Program-made: the position numbers and the translations under genes
Shown: in pieces, positions 9,193 to 18,533 of the stretch
Numbering within the stretch: position 1 is the stretch's first letter
Layout of the letters: each line of letters starts with the position of its first letter
NCBI GenBank assembly: GCA_000242935.3
Contig: CP007053.1
Location: forward strand, 4,139,001-4,203,000
Direction of reading: 5' to 3'
Length of the DNA stretch: 64,000 bases
Source: Opitutaceae bacterium TAV5
GTDB taxonomy: Bacteria > Verrucomicrobiota > Verrucomicrobiia > Opitutales > Opitutaceae
The notes under the pieces: model-generated
Database searches by the model: none
Told to the model about the DNA's origin: nothing
The model's input: only the letters and a program-made list of their open reading frames with translations

Positions 9193-11325
9193 TTAAAAAC
9201 GGCGGTTGATGGTCGAAAGAGGGAAATCGTCGGTGCGGAAGGGAGCGGCGGGAAGACCGGCGGCGTTGTAAAGATTGCACGTCGGATTGTCCGCCCATGC
9301 ATAGCGCACGGCGACCGGTTCCGGCACCGAGGCGGAACTCACGACCACGGAATCGTCGCCCTCGATGCGCGCCTCCGCCCAGTGCCAGCGGCGGTCCGCG
9401 CCGCAAATCATAAACCCCTCCAGTTCGCCCGCCGGGGCATGGCGCCGCAGCGGAAGCGTCGCCGGTTCCAGCGACTTGGGCCGGTAGCGGTCGGGCAGCG
9501 GCGCGACAATCAGGCCGTCGTATGTATTTTTGAATCGGATACGCATGGTGTCTTTCTCAACGGCAACGGACGCCACCACCGGACCGGAAAACGGCAGCAT
9601 TTTTCCGTAAGTATTGGCGAGCGCAATGAGCGAGAGGCGGCGTCCGACTTCCGCCTTGTTGCGCGGATGAATATCGCCCGCCTCACCGAGGTCGGTGAGC
9701 ACGGCCATGCCGGTTTCGGACAATTTTAACGCGAATGTTTGCGCCTCCCGCAACTCCGCCCATTCGCTCGCCCGGCCCGGCTCGTCGTGCTTCATGCCAA
9801 AGGAGGCGAGCTGGCAGAAATAAAACGGAAAATCGCCGCGCCCCCATTGTTTGCGCCAATCGCGAATGAGGGCGGGAAAGGTGCTGCGATATTGAAAGGC
9901 GCGGCCGGTGTTGGTCTCGCCCTGATACCAGATCACGCCGCGCAGGGCGTTGGGAATCAGCGGATGAATCAGTCCGTTGAAGAAGAGAGAATAGGGCGAC
10001 ACCAAACCGCCCGTGCCCGCCTCGTCGGGATTTTCCGGCGGCGCGGGACATGCGTTTCGCGCTTCGTCGGAAAGCGGTGGAAACGATGTCTCCCCCCGCG
10101 TCAGCCAGTCGCCGGAAAGAGGTGTTTTACCCGCGCGCAACACGCCGCCGTTTTCCCCAAGCGCGGCGTCGCCGAGGGGCACGAAAAGCCGGATGTCCAG
10201 CACGGCCTCCGCGCCGGCACGAACGAGATGTCCGGGTACCGTGTAATGGCGCACCGGTTTGACGGGAACCGCCGGATCGGTGCCGCCGATTCGTTTGCCG
10301 TTCCAAAAAACCGTTTCAGAACCGCGCATACCGCCGAGCGAAATCCTGAAAGGCCGGGCACGTCCGTCGGAGGTGGGGGGGAGGGGGGAGACCGTGATTT
10401 TTTTCCGCAGCCAGACAATTCCTTCGCCGGAAAATCCGTCCGGCGTCAGCTGGCCGGGAAGCGTGACCGTGCGCCACGCGGCGGCGTTGTTGGCGTCGTT
10501 GGCCGGTGGCGGCGTGGCGTTTTTTGCGTTCGCGTCATTGCGTTCGTATTTTTGCGCCCATGCCCGCCACTCCTTTTTGTAAGCGGGCAAAATGTCAGTT
10601 CGCCAAGCCAGAAGCTTGTCGCGTGTGGCGCGTAGTTCGGGGTCGGCGGCGAGACCTTCAGGGCTCATCCAGAGTTCGCAGGGAGTGCTACCCCACGAGG
10701 CATTGATCAGCCCGACGGGAACGGAAAGTTCGCGCCGTAAATTTTTGCCGAAATGCCACGCAACGGCGGAAAATTGCGCGGCGGTTTCCGGATGCGCCAC
10801 CACCCAGCGGCCTTCGCAATCTTCGGCCGGTCTGACGGCGTCTTTTTTCGGAACGCGAAACTGCCTTAGCGCGGGGTCGTCGCTGCCCGCGATTTCTTCT
10901 TTCGCACCGAGCGCGCCGCCGAGCGTGAACTCCATGTTCGACTGACCCGAGCACAACCAGACTTCGCCGAGCAGCACGTCGGCAATTTCCCTCCGCGATG
11001 CGCCCGCTTGCACGACCAGGCGGTGCGGGCCGGCGCCGATCGCATTGTCGCTCAGATCAAGGTCAACGCGCCATTTTCCAGAGGCGTCCGCCGTGGCGTC
11101 GGCAGTCGCGCGATTCAGTGTGACGGTGATTTTTTGTCCTGCCTCGGCTTTACCCCAGACGGGTGTTCGCGCGCTTTTTTGCAGGACGGCGTGATCGGAA
11201 AAAATCGTGGGCAACCAAATCTCCGCCCGCCCGATTGCGGACAGCGCGAACAGGGCGCAGGCGATGGCCAGAAAACGGGCGGAGTTAAGATAGCACATAA
11301 AACGTATCTGAATGTTCATGACCAT
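9193..11325 (-). CDS. Sialate O-acetylesterase-like carbohydrate esterase, exported
   Basis: About 710 residues from ATG 11325 (11319 and 11298 are in-frame alternatives). A signal peptide is present (SARFLAIACALFALSAIGRA). SGNH motifs are clear: CSGQSNMEF (nucleophile Ser), VIWYQGETNTG, and GDIHPRNK near the end with the catalytic Asp/His. An inserted jelly-roll region lies between the two halves of the hydrolase, as in sialate O-acetylesterases. It probably removes acetyl groups from decorated glycans outside the cytoplasm. Same strand and close to the GDSL esterase upstream and the MFS gene downstream, so likely one operon. Confidence 0.87.
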   Translation of the reverse strand: MVMNIQIRFMCYLNSARFLAIACALFALSAIGRAEIWLPTIFSDHAVLQKSARTPVWGKAEAGQKITVTLNRATADATADASGKWRVDLDLSDNAIGAGPHRLVVQAGASRREIADVLLGEVWLCSGQSNMEFTLGGALGAKEEIAGSDDPALRQFRVPKKDAVRPAEDCEGRWVVAHPETAAQFSAVAWHFGKNLRRELSVPVGLINASWGSTPCELWMSPEGLAADPELRATRDKLLAWRTDILPAYKKEWRAWAQKYERNDANAKNATPPPANDANNAAAWRTVTLPGQLTPDGFSGEGIVWLRKKITVSPLPPTSDGRARPFRISLGGMRGSETVFWNGKRIGGTDPAVPVKPVRHYTVPGHLVRAGAEAVLDIRLFVPLGDAALGENGGVLRAGKTPLSGDWLTRGETSFPPLSDEARNACPAPPENPDEAGTGGLVSPYSLFFNGLIHPLIPNALRGVIWYQGETNTGRAFQYRSTFPALIRDWRKQWGRGDFPFYFCQLASFGMKHDEPGRASEWAELREAQTFALKLSETGMAVLTDLGEAGDIHPRNKAEVGRRLSLIALANTYGKMLPFSGPVVASVAVEKDTMRIRFKNTYDGLIVAPLPDRYRPKSLEPATLPLRRHAPAGELEGFMICGADRRWHWAEARIEGDDSVVVSSASVPEPVAVRYAWADNPTCNLYNAAGLPAAPFRTDDFPLSTINRRF

Positions 11326-11410
11326 GAATAGAGAAAGAGAGAGCGAGCGAGAGAGGGGGAGGGGAGGGGAGGGAATGCGGAGGGAGAGATGGTTTCCCGC
11401 CTGCCCGTGG

Positions 11411-12121
11411 TTATTTCGCGGCCTTGGTCGCGAGCGTTTTTTTGATCGAGTCCGCCACGGCGGTGGCCAGCACGACATAACCTTCCCGTGTGAAATGCAC
11501 GTCTTCCGGCGGCATCACTTCCGTTTCGCGTCCCTTGACGATTGCGTTCAGGTCGTCGATCGGGATGCCGGATTCTTTCATCACGCGCAGGGCGATTTCG
11601 TTGTATTTGTCGACGTCCGCCGGAATCCGCGGCTGGCGCTGTTTTTGCTTTACCGGGATCGGCGTGGTGGTCGCAAAAATCTGCGTGTCCGACGCCGCCT
11701 TGAGGCGGGCGACGAGAATGCGCAGATTCTTTTCGTAGTCTTCGGGCAATACGTTTTGTTTGAGATCCTCGGTTCCGTCCTTGCGCTTGACGGGGTTGTA
11801 ACGCAGGTCGTGCAGGCCCCAGTTGAAATGAATCACGTCCCAGTGTTTTTCACCGAGCCAGGCGTCGAGGCATTCCAGTCCCGTTTTGGTGGAACCGCAG
11901 TTGGTCGGCGGACGGCGCACGATGGCGAGACCGTCCAACTGTTTCCGCACACCTTGGATGTAACCGATGGAAATCGAGTCACCGAGTATCAGCACCCTGG
12001 GCAGGCCGGGGACTTCCACGACTTGCGCCTCCTGGTGTTCCAGCATGGGCGAGTTCGCCGGCGCGGCAACCAACACGCCGGTCAACAGCGGAAATAACAT
12101 AAACAAGGTTTGGATTTTCAT
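11411..12121 (-). CDS. SGNH/GDSL hydrolase, exported
   Basis: A 236-residue protein starting at ATG 12121 with a signal peptide (FMLFPLLTGVLVAAPA). LILGDSISIG is block I with the catalytic Ser. HFNWGLHDLRYN supplies block III. EDVHFTREGY supplies the C-terminal Asp/His. It is a likely acetyl- or acyl-esterase acting on polysaccharide side chains. The stop of the sialidase-like gene is 17 bp upstream, so the two are almost certainly cotranscribed. Substrate unknown. Confidence 0.87.
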   Translation of the reverse strand: MKIQTLFMLFPLLTGVLVAAPANSPMLEHQEAQVVEVPGLPRVLILGDSISIGYIQGVRKQLDGLAIVRRPPTNCGSTKTGLECLDAWLGEKHWDVIHFNWGLHDLRYNPVKRKDGTEDLKQNVLPEDYEKNLRILVARLKAASDTQIFATTTPIPVKQKQRQPRIPADVDKYNEIALRVMKESGIPIDDLNAIVKGRETEVMPPEDVHFTREGYVVLATAVADSIKKTLATKAAK

Positions 12122-12138
12122 GGCAAGGAGGGGAGCGG

Positions 12139-13503
12139 TTATTTGGATCGGGGGGACTGGGTGGATTTGGCGGAGTCGTTGCGCGCCTTGTTTTCCTTGG
12201 CGAGAGCGCTGGCCTCGCTGCTTGTTTTCACGCCGCCGCCCGTGTCGGCCAGGCGGTTGATGAGTTGTTTGAGTTTGCTTCCGGGGTTTTCCAAGCGACC
12301 GGCGAGCACGTCGTTTTCGGTGAACTTGGCGAAGAGAATTTCCTGCTGGTCCTTGTTGTAGCGTCCGCGGTCGTAGATGATGTAAATGTTGCCGTCGGGC
12401 GTTTGCAGGCCGTCCGGGTAACTGACGGCGTTGCGCTCGTCGAGGACGAGTTTGTGGGACCATGTCTTGCCGTCGTCGTCGGACAACATGGCGGTGAGGT
12501 TGGCGCGGGATTTCGGGTGGTCGTTGACGACAAACAGGAGCCGCCCGGACTGGAGGCGCGTGATGAAAAAGCGCGTGTCGATGCCGCGTTCAGTGGTGAA
12601 ATCGCTTTCGTTTTTCCAGGTTTTGCCGCCATCGGAGGACTCGATTTGTTTGATGCTTCTTTCGGAGCGGAAGAGGGTCCAGAGGCTGCCGTCGCGGCGT
12701 TCGATGACCATCGGCTCGCACCATGCCTTGGCGATTTCAGGCGGCGCGGAGGGTGTGTGCTTGGAAAGGAATTCCCAAGTTTTGCCCTTGTTGCGGGAGA
12801 CGTAAAAATGCAGCCGCGACGGGTCCTCAGGGCCGAGGACAACGGTGCGAAACCAGGTGCCGTCGGAAAGCACAGTGGGTTTGTTGATACAGACTCCGTA
12901 GGCGAGAAACTGCGGCGGCGACCAGCGTGTGAAAGCTTTTTCCGGGTCGGACGCCTTGAACGTCCAGACCGTCCGCAACTGGCTGTGCCCATCGACCTGC
13001 AGCCAGCGATTGTGTATCCACCAGAGGCCGCCGTCGGGATCGGTCCACAACAGCGGGTCGAGCGCCTTGGCCTCAAAGAAGCCGAAGGGGTGGAAGACGG
13101 CGACCGGTTCGGTCCAGGTCGCGCCGTCGTCGTCGCTCGTCACGAGCACGGAGTAGTTGCCCGCCGCGCCTTCCATGAGGGGGCCGGCATACCAGGTGGC
13201 CCAGAGGCGTCCGCCGTGCGTGCGCGTGAGGCCGGGGACGCCCTGCCATTTGCGGGCTTGCGACCAGTATTGCGGGCCGGGGTCGCGTTGCAAAAACGCG
13301 GGCGAGAGCGGTGTCGCCCCGTAAAATCTCGCCGCCGACCTGGGCAGGGCGGGTTGGGCCGAGACGGGGGCGGTGGCGAGTGTCGGTTGCGTTTCCGGTG
13401 CGGCGGAAACGGTGAATGGCCCCGCCATGCTCAAGGCACAGAGCGCAAGCATGGCAGAGAACGGGTTTCGGGTGGTGGTCATGGTGGTGGTTCTGGTATT
13501 CAT
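12139..13503 (-). CDS. Exo-alpha-sialidase-like protein with BNR/Asp-box repeats
   Basis: A 454-residue protein from ATG 13503; a TTG at 13512 is less likely. It has a signal peptide ending near TVSAAPE. At least four Asp boxes are visible: SDDDGATWTEP, SRNKGKTWEFL, SSDGGKTWKNE and SDDDGKTWSHK. They mark a six-bladed beta-propeller of the sialidase/neuraminidase superfamily. Such proteins in Verrucomicrobiota often act on other glycans, so activity on sialic acid should not be assumed. It is the first gene of a probable operon with two esterases and the MFS transporter. The operator at 13557 lies 54 bp upstream. Confidence 0.85.
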   Translation of the reverse strand: MNTRTTTMTTTRNPFSAMLALCALSMAGPFTVSAAPETQPTLATAPVSAQPALPRSAARFYGATPLSPAFLQRDPGPQYWSQARKWQGVPGLTRTHGGRLWATWYAGPLMEGAAGNYSVLVTSDDDGATWTEPVAVFHPFGFFEAKALDPLLWTDPDGGLWWIHNRWLQVDGHSQLRTVWTFKASDPEKAFTRWSPPQFLAYGVCINKPTVLSDGTWFRTVVLGPEDPSRLHFYVSRNKGKTWEFLSKHTPSAPPEIAKAWCEPMVIERRDGSLWTLFRSERSIKQIESSDGGKTWKNESDFTTERGIDTRFFITRLQSGRLLFVVNDHPKSRANLTAMLSDDDGKTWSHKLVLDERNAVSYPDGLQTPDGNIYIIYDRGRYNKDQQEILFAKFTENDVLAGRLENPGSKLKQLINRLADTGGGVKTSSEASALAKENKARNDSAKSTQSPRSK

Positions 13504-13556
13504 AGAAAACAACTGGAGTTTTTCGGGATACAGAGAGATTAAATGGACCGATGAAA

Positions 13557-13570
13557 CGCAAACGTTTGCG
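13557..13570. promoter_or_regulatory. LacI-type operator CGCAAACGTTTGCG
   Basis: A perfect 14-bp palindrome, identical to those at 7764 and 22138, in the divergent intergenic region between the sialidase-like gene (minus) and the pseudopilin/symporter genes (plus). Confidence 0.8.
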
Positions 13571-13690
13571 CTAATATTGCAAGTTTTTTTGTTTCAAGCG
13601 TGGATATTTTTCGTCTGGGGGAAAGCCACGAGATGCAGGCTGCTGCTGTTTTCCACTCCTCCCTTTTGTTTTGCTCTTGACCATAGTTTT

Positions 13691-13704
13691 GATCAACGTT
13701 TGCG
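13691..13704. promoter_or_regulatory. Second, partial operator in the divergent promoter region
   Basis: GATCAACGTTTGCG keeps the last ten bases of the CGCAAACGTTTGCG palindrome. It is centred 134 bp from the perfect site at 13557 and 102 bp upstream of the pseudopilin start. A pair of sites this far apart could allow looping or separate control of the two directions. Confidence 0.45.
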
Positions 13705-13805
13705 TGTCGCCTGACGCTAACCTCTCATTCCGGGCTCCACGGCTTCCGGCAAAAAACTCCGGCATTTCCCCGCCTCCTCATCTCCGTTTCTAATTTTTCG
13801 CTGCC

Positions 13806-14495
13806 ATGAACATCACCCTGCCACCTCAAAAAACTCCATTTGCAAGGCCAACAACCAGGGCTGCGTTTACCTTGGTGGAACTGCTTGCCGTGATTACGAT
13901 CATTGGCGTTTTAGCGGCAATCATCCTCTCTGTTATCAGCAGGGTGCGTGAGTCCGCGCGCAACGCCCAATGCATCAGCAATCTCCGCCAGATCGGTGTC
14001 GCCGCCCGCCTTTACGCTGACGAGCACAAGGGGCTGTCATCCCAAACCACTGGCAGGCCCTATTTTTACGAGGCGCTCTGGCCCTGCGCGTATTCGGTTC
14101 CAATTCGGAACAACACAGCCGGGCAGAACGAGCTGCCGAATAATCTGACGGGCACGATTTTTGAATGTCCCAAGGCCAAGGATGACATCGAGCCCCCGAG
14201 ACGGAGCTATGGCATAAACAACCTCCTCTCACCGACCGTCACCATAACGGACAGCACTGGCACCGACCGGAAACTCATTCAGGTTCACAGGGTCGAGGTT
14301 CCTGCGAAGGCCGCATTTTTTGGCGACTCGCTCAAGTCCAGCGGTCTCAGCAACCAAGGCACCAATCAAACCTGGAACGAAAGACACAGCGGGAAAATGA
14401 ATGTCTGTTTCGTGGACGGCCACGTCGCGGCTGTTCGCGTCACCGGCACCGAATTGGAAACGAACAAGAGCCACACATTCTGGACCGGCAAATAA
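13806..14495 (+). CDS. Type II secretion-type pseudopilin, H-x9-DG family
   Basis: A 229-residue protein. RAAFTLVELLAVITIIGVLA near the N-terminus is a prepilin peptidase site followed by the hydrophobic helix with the conserved Glu. NVCFVDGHVAAVR near the C-terminus is the H-x9-DG-type motif of the DUF1559-like pseudopilins that are expanded in Verrucomicrobiota and Planctomycetota. It is divergent from the sialidase operon and 23 bp upstream of the symporter, with which it is probably cotranscribed. Its role may be in surface display or secretion during polysaccharide use; this is inference from context. Confidence 0.88.
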   Translation: MNITLPPQKTPFARPTTRAAFTLVELLAVITIIGVLAAIILSVISRVRESARNAQCISNLRQIGVAARLYADEHKGLSSQTTGRPYFYEALWPCAYSVPIRNNTAGQNELPNNLTGTIFECPKAKDDIEPPRRSYGINNLLSPTVTITDSTGTDRKLIQVHRVEVPAKAAFFGDSLKSSGLSNQGTNQTWNERHSGKMNVCFVDGHVAAVRVTGTELETNKSHTFWTGK

Positions 14496-14518
14496 CCATC
14501 CCTCCCGCGCACGCCTGA

Positions 14519-16507
14519 ATGAATCTCACTTCCCTCGACTGGAGCATCGTCATCGCCGCCGCTCTCGCGCTTGCCATCATTGCCATCTGGATACGCCGCT
14601 ACACTCGCAGTGTTTCCGATTTTCTGGCTGCCAATCGTTGCGCCGGACGTTATCTGCTCACGCTCTCCGAAGGCATTGCCGCATTTGGCGTGACCAGCCT
14701 GGTGGCCAATTTCGAGAAATTCTATCAGGCCGGATTTGCAGCGTTCTGGTGGGGAAAAATGCTCGCGCCGATTGCCATGGTCATCGCCATGAGCGGCTGG
14801 GTGGCCTACCGTTTTCGCGAAACACGTGCACTCACCATGGCTCAGTTTTTCGAGATGCGCTACTCGCGCCGTTTTCGTGTGTTTGCCGGCATCATGACCT
14901 GGGTGTCAGGAGTCCTTAACTACGGTGTGTTTCCTGGCATCGTCGCCAATTTTTTCATCCACTTTTGCGGATTACCCCAGACCGTCTCCATCGCGGGTGT
15001 CGAGGTGCGAACCTTGCTCATTATCATGGGGCTGTTTCTCGGCATGGCGCTCCTGCTGGTTTTCGCTGGCGGCATGGTGGCGGTGATGGTCACGGATTTT
15101 TTCCAGGCGCAGTTCATGAACATCGTTTTCCTGGTGTTGATGGGCGTGGTGTTTTACAAAGTCGGTTGGGGCCACACGGTGGAAGCTTTGTCAGCCACCG
15201 AGCCCGGTAAGTCGCTGCTTGATCCCTTTGACCAGTCGAAAATCAGCGACTTCAATTTCTGGTTTTTTGCGATTTTTGCCTTCAAGGCATTTTACAATTG
15301 CCTCGGCTGGCAGGGAACTTCCGGATACAATGCCTCTGCGCGTACCCCGCATGAGGCCAAGATGGCCCGCGTACTCGCCGAATGGCGCAACGGCGTCACC
15401 TATCTCATGCTGATGATTCTGCCAATCGGCGCCTACGTCGTGCTGCATCACGCTGGTTACGAGCCGATCCAGCAATCCGCCCATGCCGCCCTCGCCCGGA
15501 TCGACGATGCGCAAACCGCCACGCAAATGACGGTTCCCGTCACGCTCGTCGCGCTGCTGCCTGCGGGCGTAATCGGATTGCTTGCTGCCGCGATGGCCAT
15601 GGCTGCGGTCGCCACTGACGATTCCTACCTGCACTCGTGGGGATCGATCTTCGTGCAGGATGTCGTGCTTCCCTTCCGCCACGGAAAACCGCCTCTCTCG
15701 CAACGCGCCCACCTGTTTTTGCTACGCGCCTCAATCGTGTTTGTCGCAGTATTTGCGTTTTGCTGGAGCGCGTTTTTCCCGCTGCGCGACTACCTGTTCA
15801 TGTATTTCCTGCTCACCGGCACGATTTACCTCGGCGGATCGGGATCCGTGATCATTGGTGGGCTTTACTGGAAACGCGGCACCACGGCGGGTGCCTATAC
15901 GGCCATGATCGCCGGTTGCAGCGTGGCTGTCATTGGAATTTCATTGCAAGTCGCCTGGCCGCACGTGCCGGCGTTCGTCGCGCTTGCCCCGAAGTTTCCG
16001 ATCAACGGCGCCTGGCTGGCCATGATTTCCTATGGAACAAGCATCGTCGGTTACGTGCTTGTCTCGTTTCTCACCTGCCGCACTTCTGCCAACCTCGACC
16101 GCATCCTGCATCGCGGCCCATACGCCATCGCCGAGGACGCTCCCACCGTTTTCCCCGCAGCCTCTCAATCCGCAACCGACGGTTTGCCGCGCTGGAAACG
16201 CGTGCTCGGCTTTACCAGCAGCTTCACACGCGGCGACAACGTCATCTATTTTTTCAAACTCGGCTGGACCGGCTTCTGGACGCTGATGTTTGTCCTTGGG
16301 ACCACGATCGGTCTCACCATCGGGTTCAGCAAGAGCACATGGGCAGGCTACTGGCTGTTCGTCATCCTCCTCAGCGCAGTGGTCGGCGCAGGAACCATCA
16401 TCTGGTTCCTGTGGGGTGGCACCAAGGATCTTTTGGCCCTCGTCCGCCTGCTCCGTGAAAAGCAACGCAACGCTCAGGACGATGGCCAGGTTCACGAATC
16501 CGAATAA
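14519..16507 (+). CDS. Sodium:solute symporter (SSS family)
   Basis: A 662-residue membrane protein with about 13-15 hydrophobic helices and the SSS fold (SVSDFLAANRCAGRYLLT near the N-terminus; AAMAMAAVATDDSYLHSWGS mid-protein). Verrucomicrobiota often carry such symporters beside glycosidase genes, where they import monosaccharides. It starts 23 bp after the pseudopilin gene and converges with the alpha-galactosidase gene. The sodium-coupled sugar role is inferred from family and context. Confidence 0.9.
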   Translation: MNLTSLDWSIVIAAALALAIIAIWIRRYTRSVSDFLAANRCAGRYLLTLSEGIAAFGVTSLVANFEKFYQAGFAAFWWGKMLAPIAMVIAMSGWVAYRFRETRALTMAQFFEMRYSRRFRVFAGIMTWVSGVLNYGVFPGIVANFFIHFCGLPQTVSIAGVEVRTLLIIMGLFLGMALLLVFAGGMVAVMVTDFFQAQFMNIVFLVLMGVVFYKVGWGHTVEALSATEPGKSLLDPFDQSKISDFNFWFFAIFAFKAFYNCLGWQGTSGYNASARTPHEAKMARVLAEWRNGVTYLMLMILPIGAYVVLHHAGYEPIQQSAHAALARIDDAQTATQMTVPVTLVALLPAGVIGLLAAAMAMAAVATDDSYLHSWGSIFVQDVVLPFRHGKPPLSQRAHLFLLRASIVFVAVFAFCWSAFFPLRDYLFMYFLLTGTIYLGGSGSVIIGGLYWKRGTTAGAYTAMIAGCSVAVIGISLQVAWPHVPAFVALAPKFPINGAWLAMISYGTSIVGYVLVSFLTCRTSANLDRILHRGPYAIAEDAPTVFPAASQSATDGLPRWKRVLGFTSSFTRGDNVIYFFKLGWTGFWTLMFVLGTTIGLTIGFSKSTWAGYWLFVILLSAVVGAGTIIWFLWGGTKDLLALVRLLREKQRNAQDDGQVHESE

Positions 16508-16549
16508 CCGGACGCCGGCAGTCCATCCGGCGTTCTCCGGTATCGTGCC

Positions 16550-18517
16550 TCAGACCGCCATCCAGATCCGTGCCGCATGGGGAGGCAAAGGAGGAAGGGA
16601 CAACGCATCATCTGTGCCCGCCACCTCCAGCAACTCCTCCGTCAGCCACTCGCGATAACACGACGCCACGCACCGCAACAGGCGGCGAGGCAACTTCATC
16701 CTCTTTCCGGAATCGGACATGTTGAACACTCCGAACATCGGCTGGCCCGACACACTCTGCAATACGCACACCTCGGGGTCCTCATACCAATCGACTCCGC
16801 GAACGGTCTGCCCATGGGGTTGAAAAACCCGCTTTGCCAGATCACGACGCTCTTTTGCCAATCGATCCGGAGCCTCCGACAAAAACGTCATGCCACCAGT
16901 CATCCAGACAGCGCGCGCCCAGAATGCAGCCTCCTCGGGATCCAGCCCGAATTCCTCCGCGCGCACCGGTGCTGTCACGAAACGGTTTTGGGCGAATGCA
17001 GCCAGCTCCGGCGGCGTGCAGTGATCCCTGACAACAAGGCAGTCGGGATCATTTTGCCAGAAGCGCCCGTGCATCCATTGCCTGAACAGCACGGGAAACG
17101 CCGCCGCCTTGATGCAGCAGTTGCCATGCGGCCAGTCGGCCATCGACATCGGCAGATGCCAGCGCGTGCCGACATCGTAACCGACTCGCATCCCGTCGCA
17201 CAGACCGATCGCCGGCCCCAACGGGCTCCCGCAACAAAGAATAAATTTCCGTCCCCAACGGCTGTCTTCCCCCCGCAAGTCCGCCACCTCGCGGATCACG
17301 GACAACCCGCGCCGGAATGCCTCGGCAGGCGTGACGCCAGGATCGTGGCGGCGGCCGGAAAGCGCGCCGTGTATCAGAAAATCAATTTTCACATAGTCGA
17401 AACCCCACTCCCAAAACACGCGGGTAAATGTCTCGCGCAGCCACGCGAGCACGGCGGGATGCGTGAGATCGAGGCCGAAAACATGGCCCGGCCCCGCCGG
17501 GTCCATCAGGCCCGTTTCGGGGTTGTGCGCACGCACGATCCAGTCGGGATGCTCCGCGGCAAGCCGGCTTGCCTTGTCCACGCTGAACGGCGCAAGCCAC
17601 AATCCGGCTCGGAAACCGAGAGCATGGATGTCGCGCACCAGCGCGGCCATGCCACGTGGGAATTTTCTGCCGGGCAGCCAGTCGCCCCACACACGCGGAT
17701 GTCCGTTGAACGGCAGGGTCCAGCCATCATCGATCTGGATCACCGGCGCCAAGGCAGACGGTTCGGGCAAACCGCTGTTTTTCTGGAACAGTTCGCTTCG
17801 CAAGGCGCGCGCGTTTTGCAATACGTCGGACTCCGATTCCGTCCCATAAAAATAATACCAACTGCACCAGCCGCGCACCATCATCCCGGCCTCTCGTGTT
17901 GTCACGGTTCCCGCGCCCATCGCATGCGCGACAAATCGGGCGTAGTCTTCCAGCAATGATGAAAGACTTTCGCCGACGCCCAGCAGCAGCGGCGAAATCT
18001 CCAGCCTCTCCCCGGCGCGCAGCACTGCTCCGTCGCGCTTGCAGACAAACTCCGGCACCAGATCGTTGCCCGCGCCCCCCCGTTCATCCATCGTGGAACG
18101 AATGGTGTAGGATGCGTCTCCGGGCGTCTCGAATCCCGCCACCATGGCTGTCGTTCCCCGCGCATCGCTCCAGCCCATGCAGGCATCCGAAACCACGGTG
18201 TCGTTGACCGGATGCGGCGCGATGCCCACCACGCCGGTCATCGTGTTGCTCTGCGCAAACACCCGTGACCACCGCGCGAACGCACCCGCAAGGCGTCCGC
18301 CCGAGACGAGGGAGATGTCGCCGAGGGCGACATCCGCATAACCCGTGTTGGTCACATGCGCGCGGCAACGCATCCAGTTGTCGTCAACACGCTCCCATTC
18401 GTGATGCACGACGACCGCGGCGCCGTCGGATTCCGCCCGGTTTTGCGCACCCGCGAGCAATAGCCCGCCGGGCAGATTTACGTCGAATGTGGAGATGGCT
18501 GTTTGTGGAAGCACCAT
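16550..18517 (-). CDS. Alpha-galactosidase-type glycoside hydrolase (GH36/clan GH-D)
   Basis: A 655-residue protein from ATG 18517; the open frame further upstream overlaps the neighbouring gene. VIQIDDGW, GLWLAPF and FDYVKIDFLIHG (candidate nucleophile Asp near residue 376) are the clan GH-D barrel motifs, followed by CGSPLGPAIGLCDGMR. An N-terminal beta-sandwich domain precedes the barrel. No signal peptide is present, so it likely works in the cytoplasm. It starts 16 bp after the 1196-residue gene, so the two form one transcription unit downstream of the operator at 22138. Confidence 0.85.
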   Translation of the reverse strand: MVLPQTAISTFDVNLPGGLLLAGAQNRAESDGAAVVVHHEWERVDDNWMRCRAHVTNTGYADVALGDISLVSGGRLAGAFARWSRVFAQSNTMTGVVGIAPHPVNDTVVSDACMGWSDARGTTAMVAGFETPGDASYTIRSTMDERGGAGNDLVPEFVCKRDGAVLRAGERLEISPLLLGVGESLSSLLEDYARFVAHAMGAGTVTTREAGMMVRGWCSWYYFYGTESESDVLQNARALRSELFQKNSGLPEPSALAPVIQIDDGWTLPFNGHPRVWGDWLPGRKFPRGMAALVRDIHALGFRAGLWLAPFSVDKASRLAAEHPDWIVRAHNPETGLMDPAGPGHVFGLDLTHPAVLAWLRETFTRVFWEWGFDYVKIDFLIHGALSGRRHDPGVTPAEAFRRGLSVIREVADLRGEDSRWGRKFILCCGSPLGPAIGLCDGMRVGYDVGTRWHLPMSMADWPHGNCCIKAAAFPVLFRQWMHGRFWQNDPDCLVVRDHCTPPELAAFAQNRFVTAPVRAEEFGLDPEEAAFWARAVWMTGGMTFLSEAPDRLAKERRDLAKRVFQPHGQTVRGVDWYEDPEVCVLQSVSGQPMFGVFNMSDSGKRMKLPRRLLRCVASCYREWLTEELLEVAGTDDALSLPPLPPHAARIWMAV

Positions 18518-18533
18518 GTTTTTCTTTCCTGAC

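Noticed and set aside
9193-11478. Upstream start for the sialate O-acetylesterase-like gene at 11478
   Set aside because: It would add a low-complexity Arg/Ser stretch overlapping the neighbouring esterase gene and hide the signal peptide.
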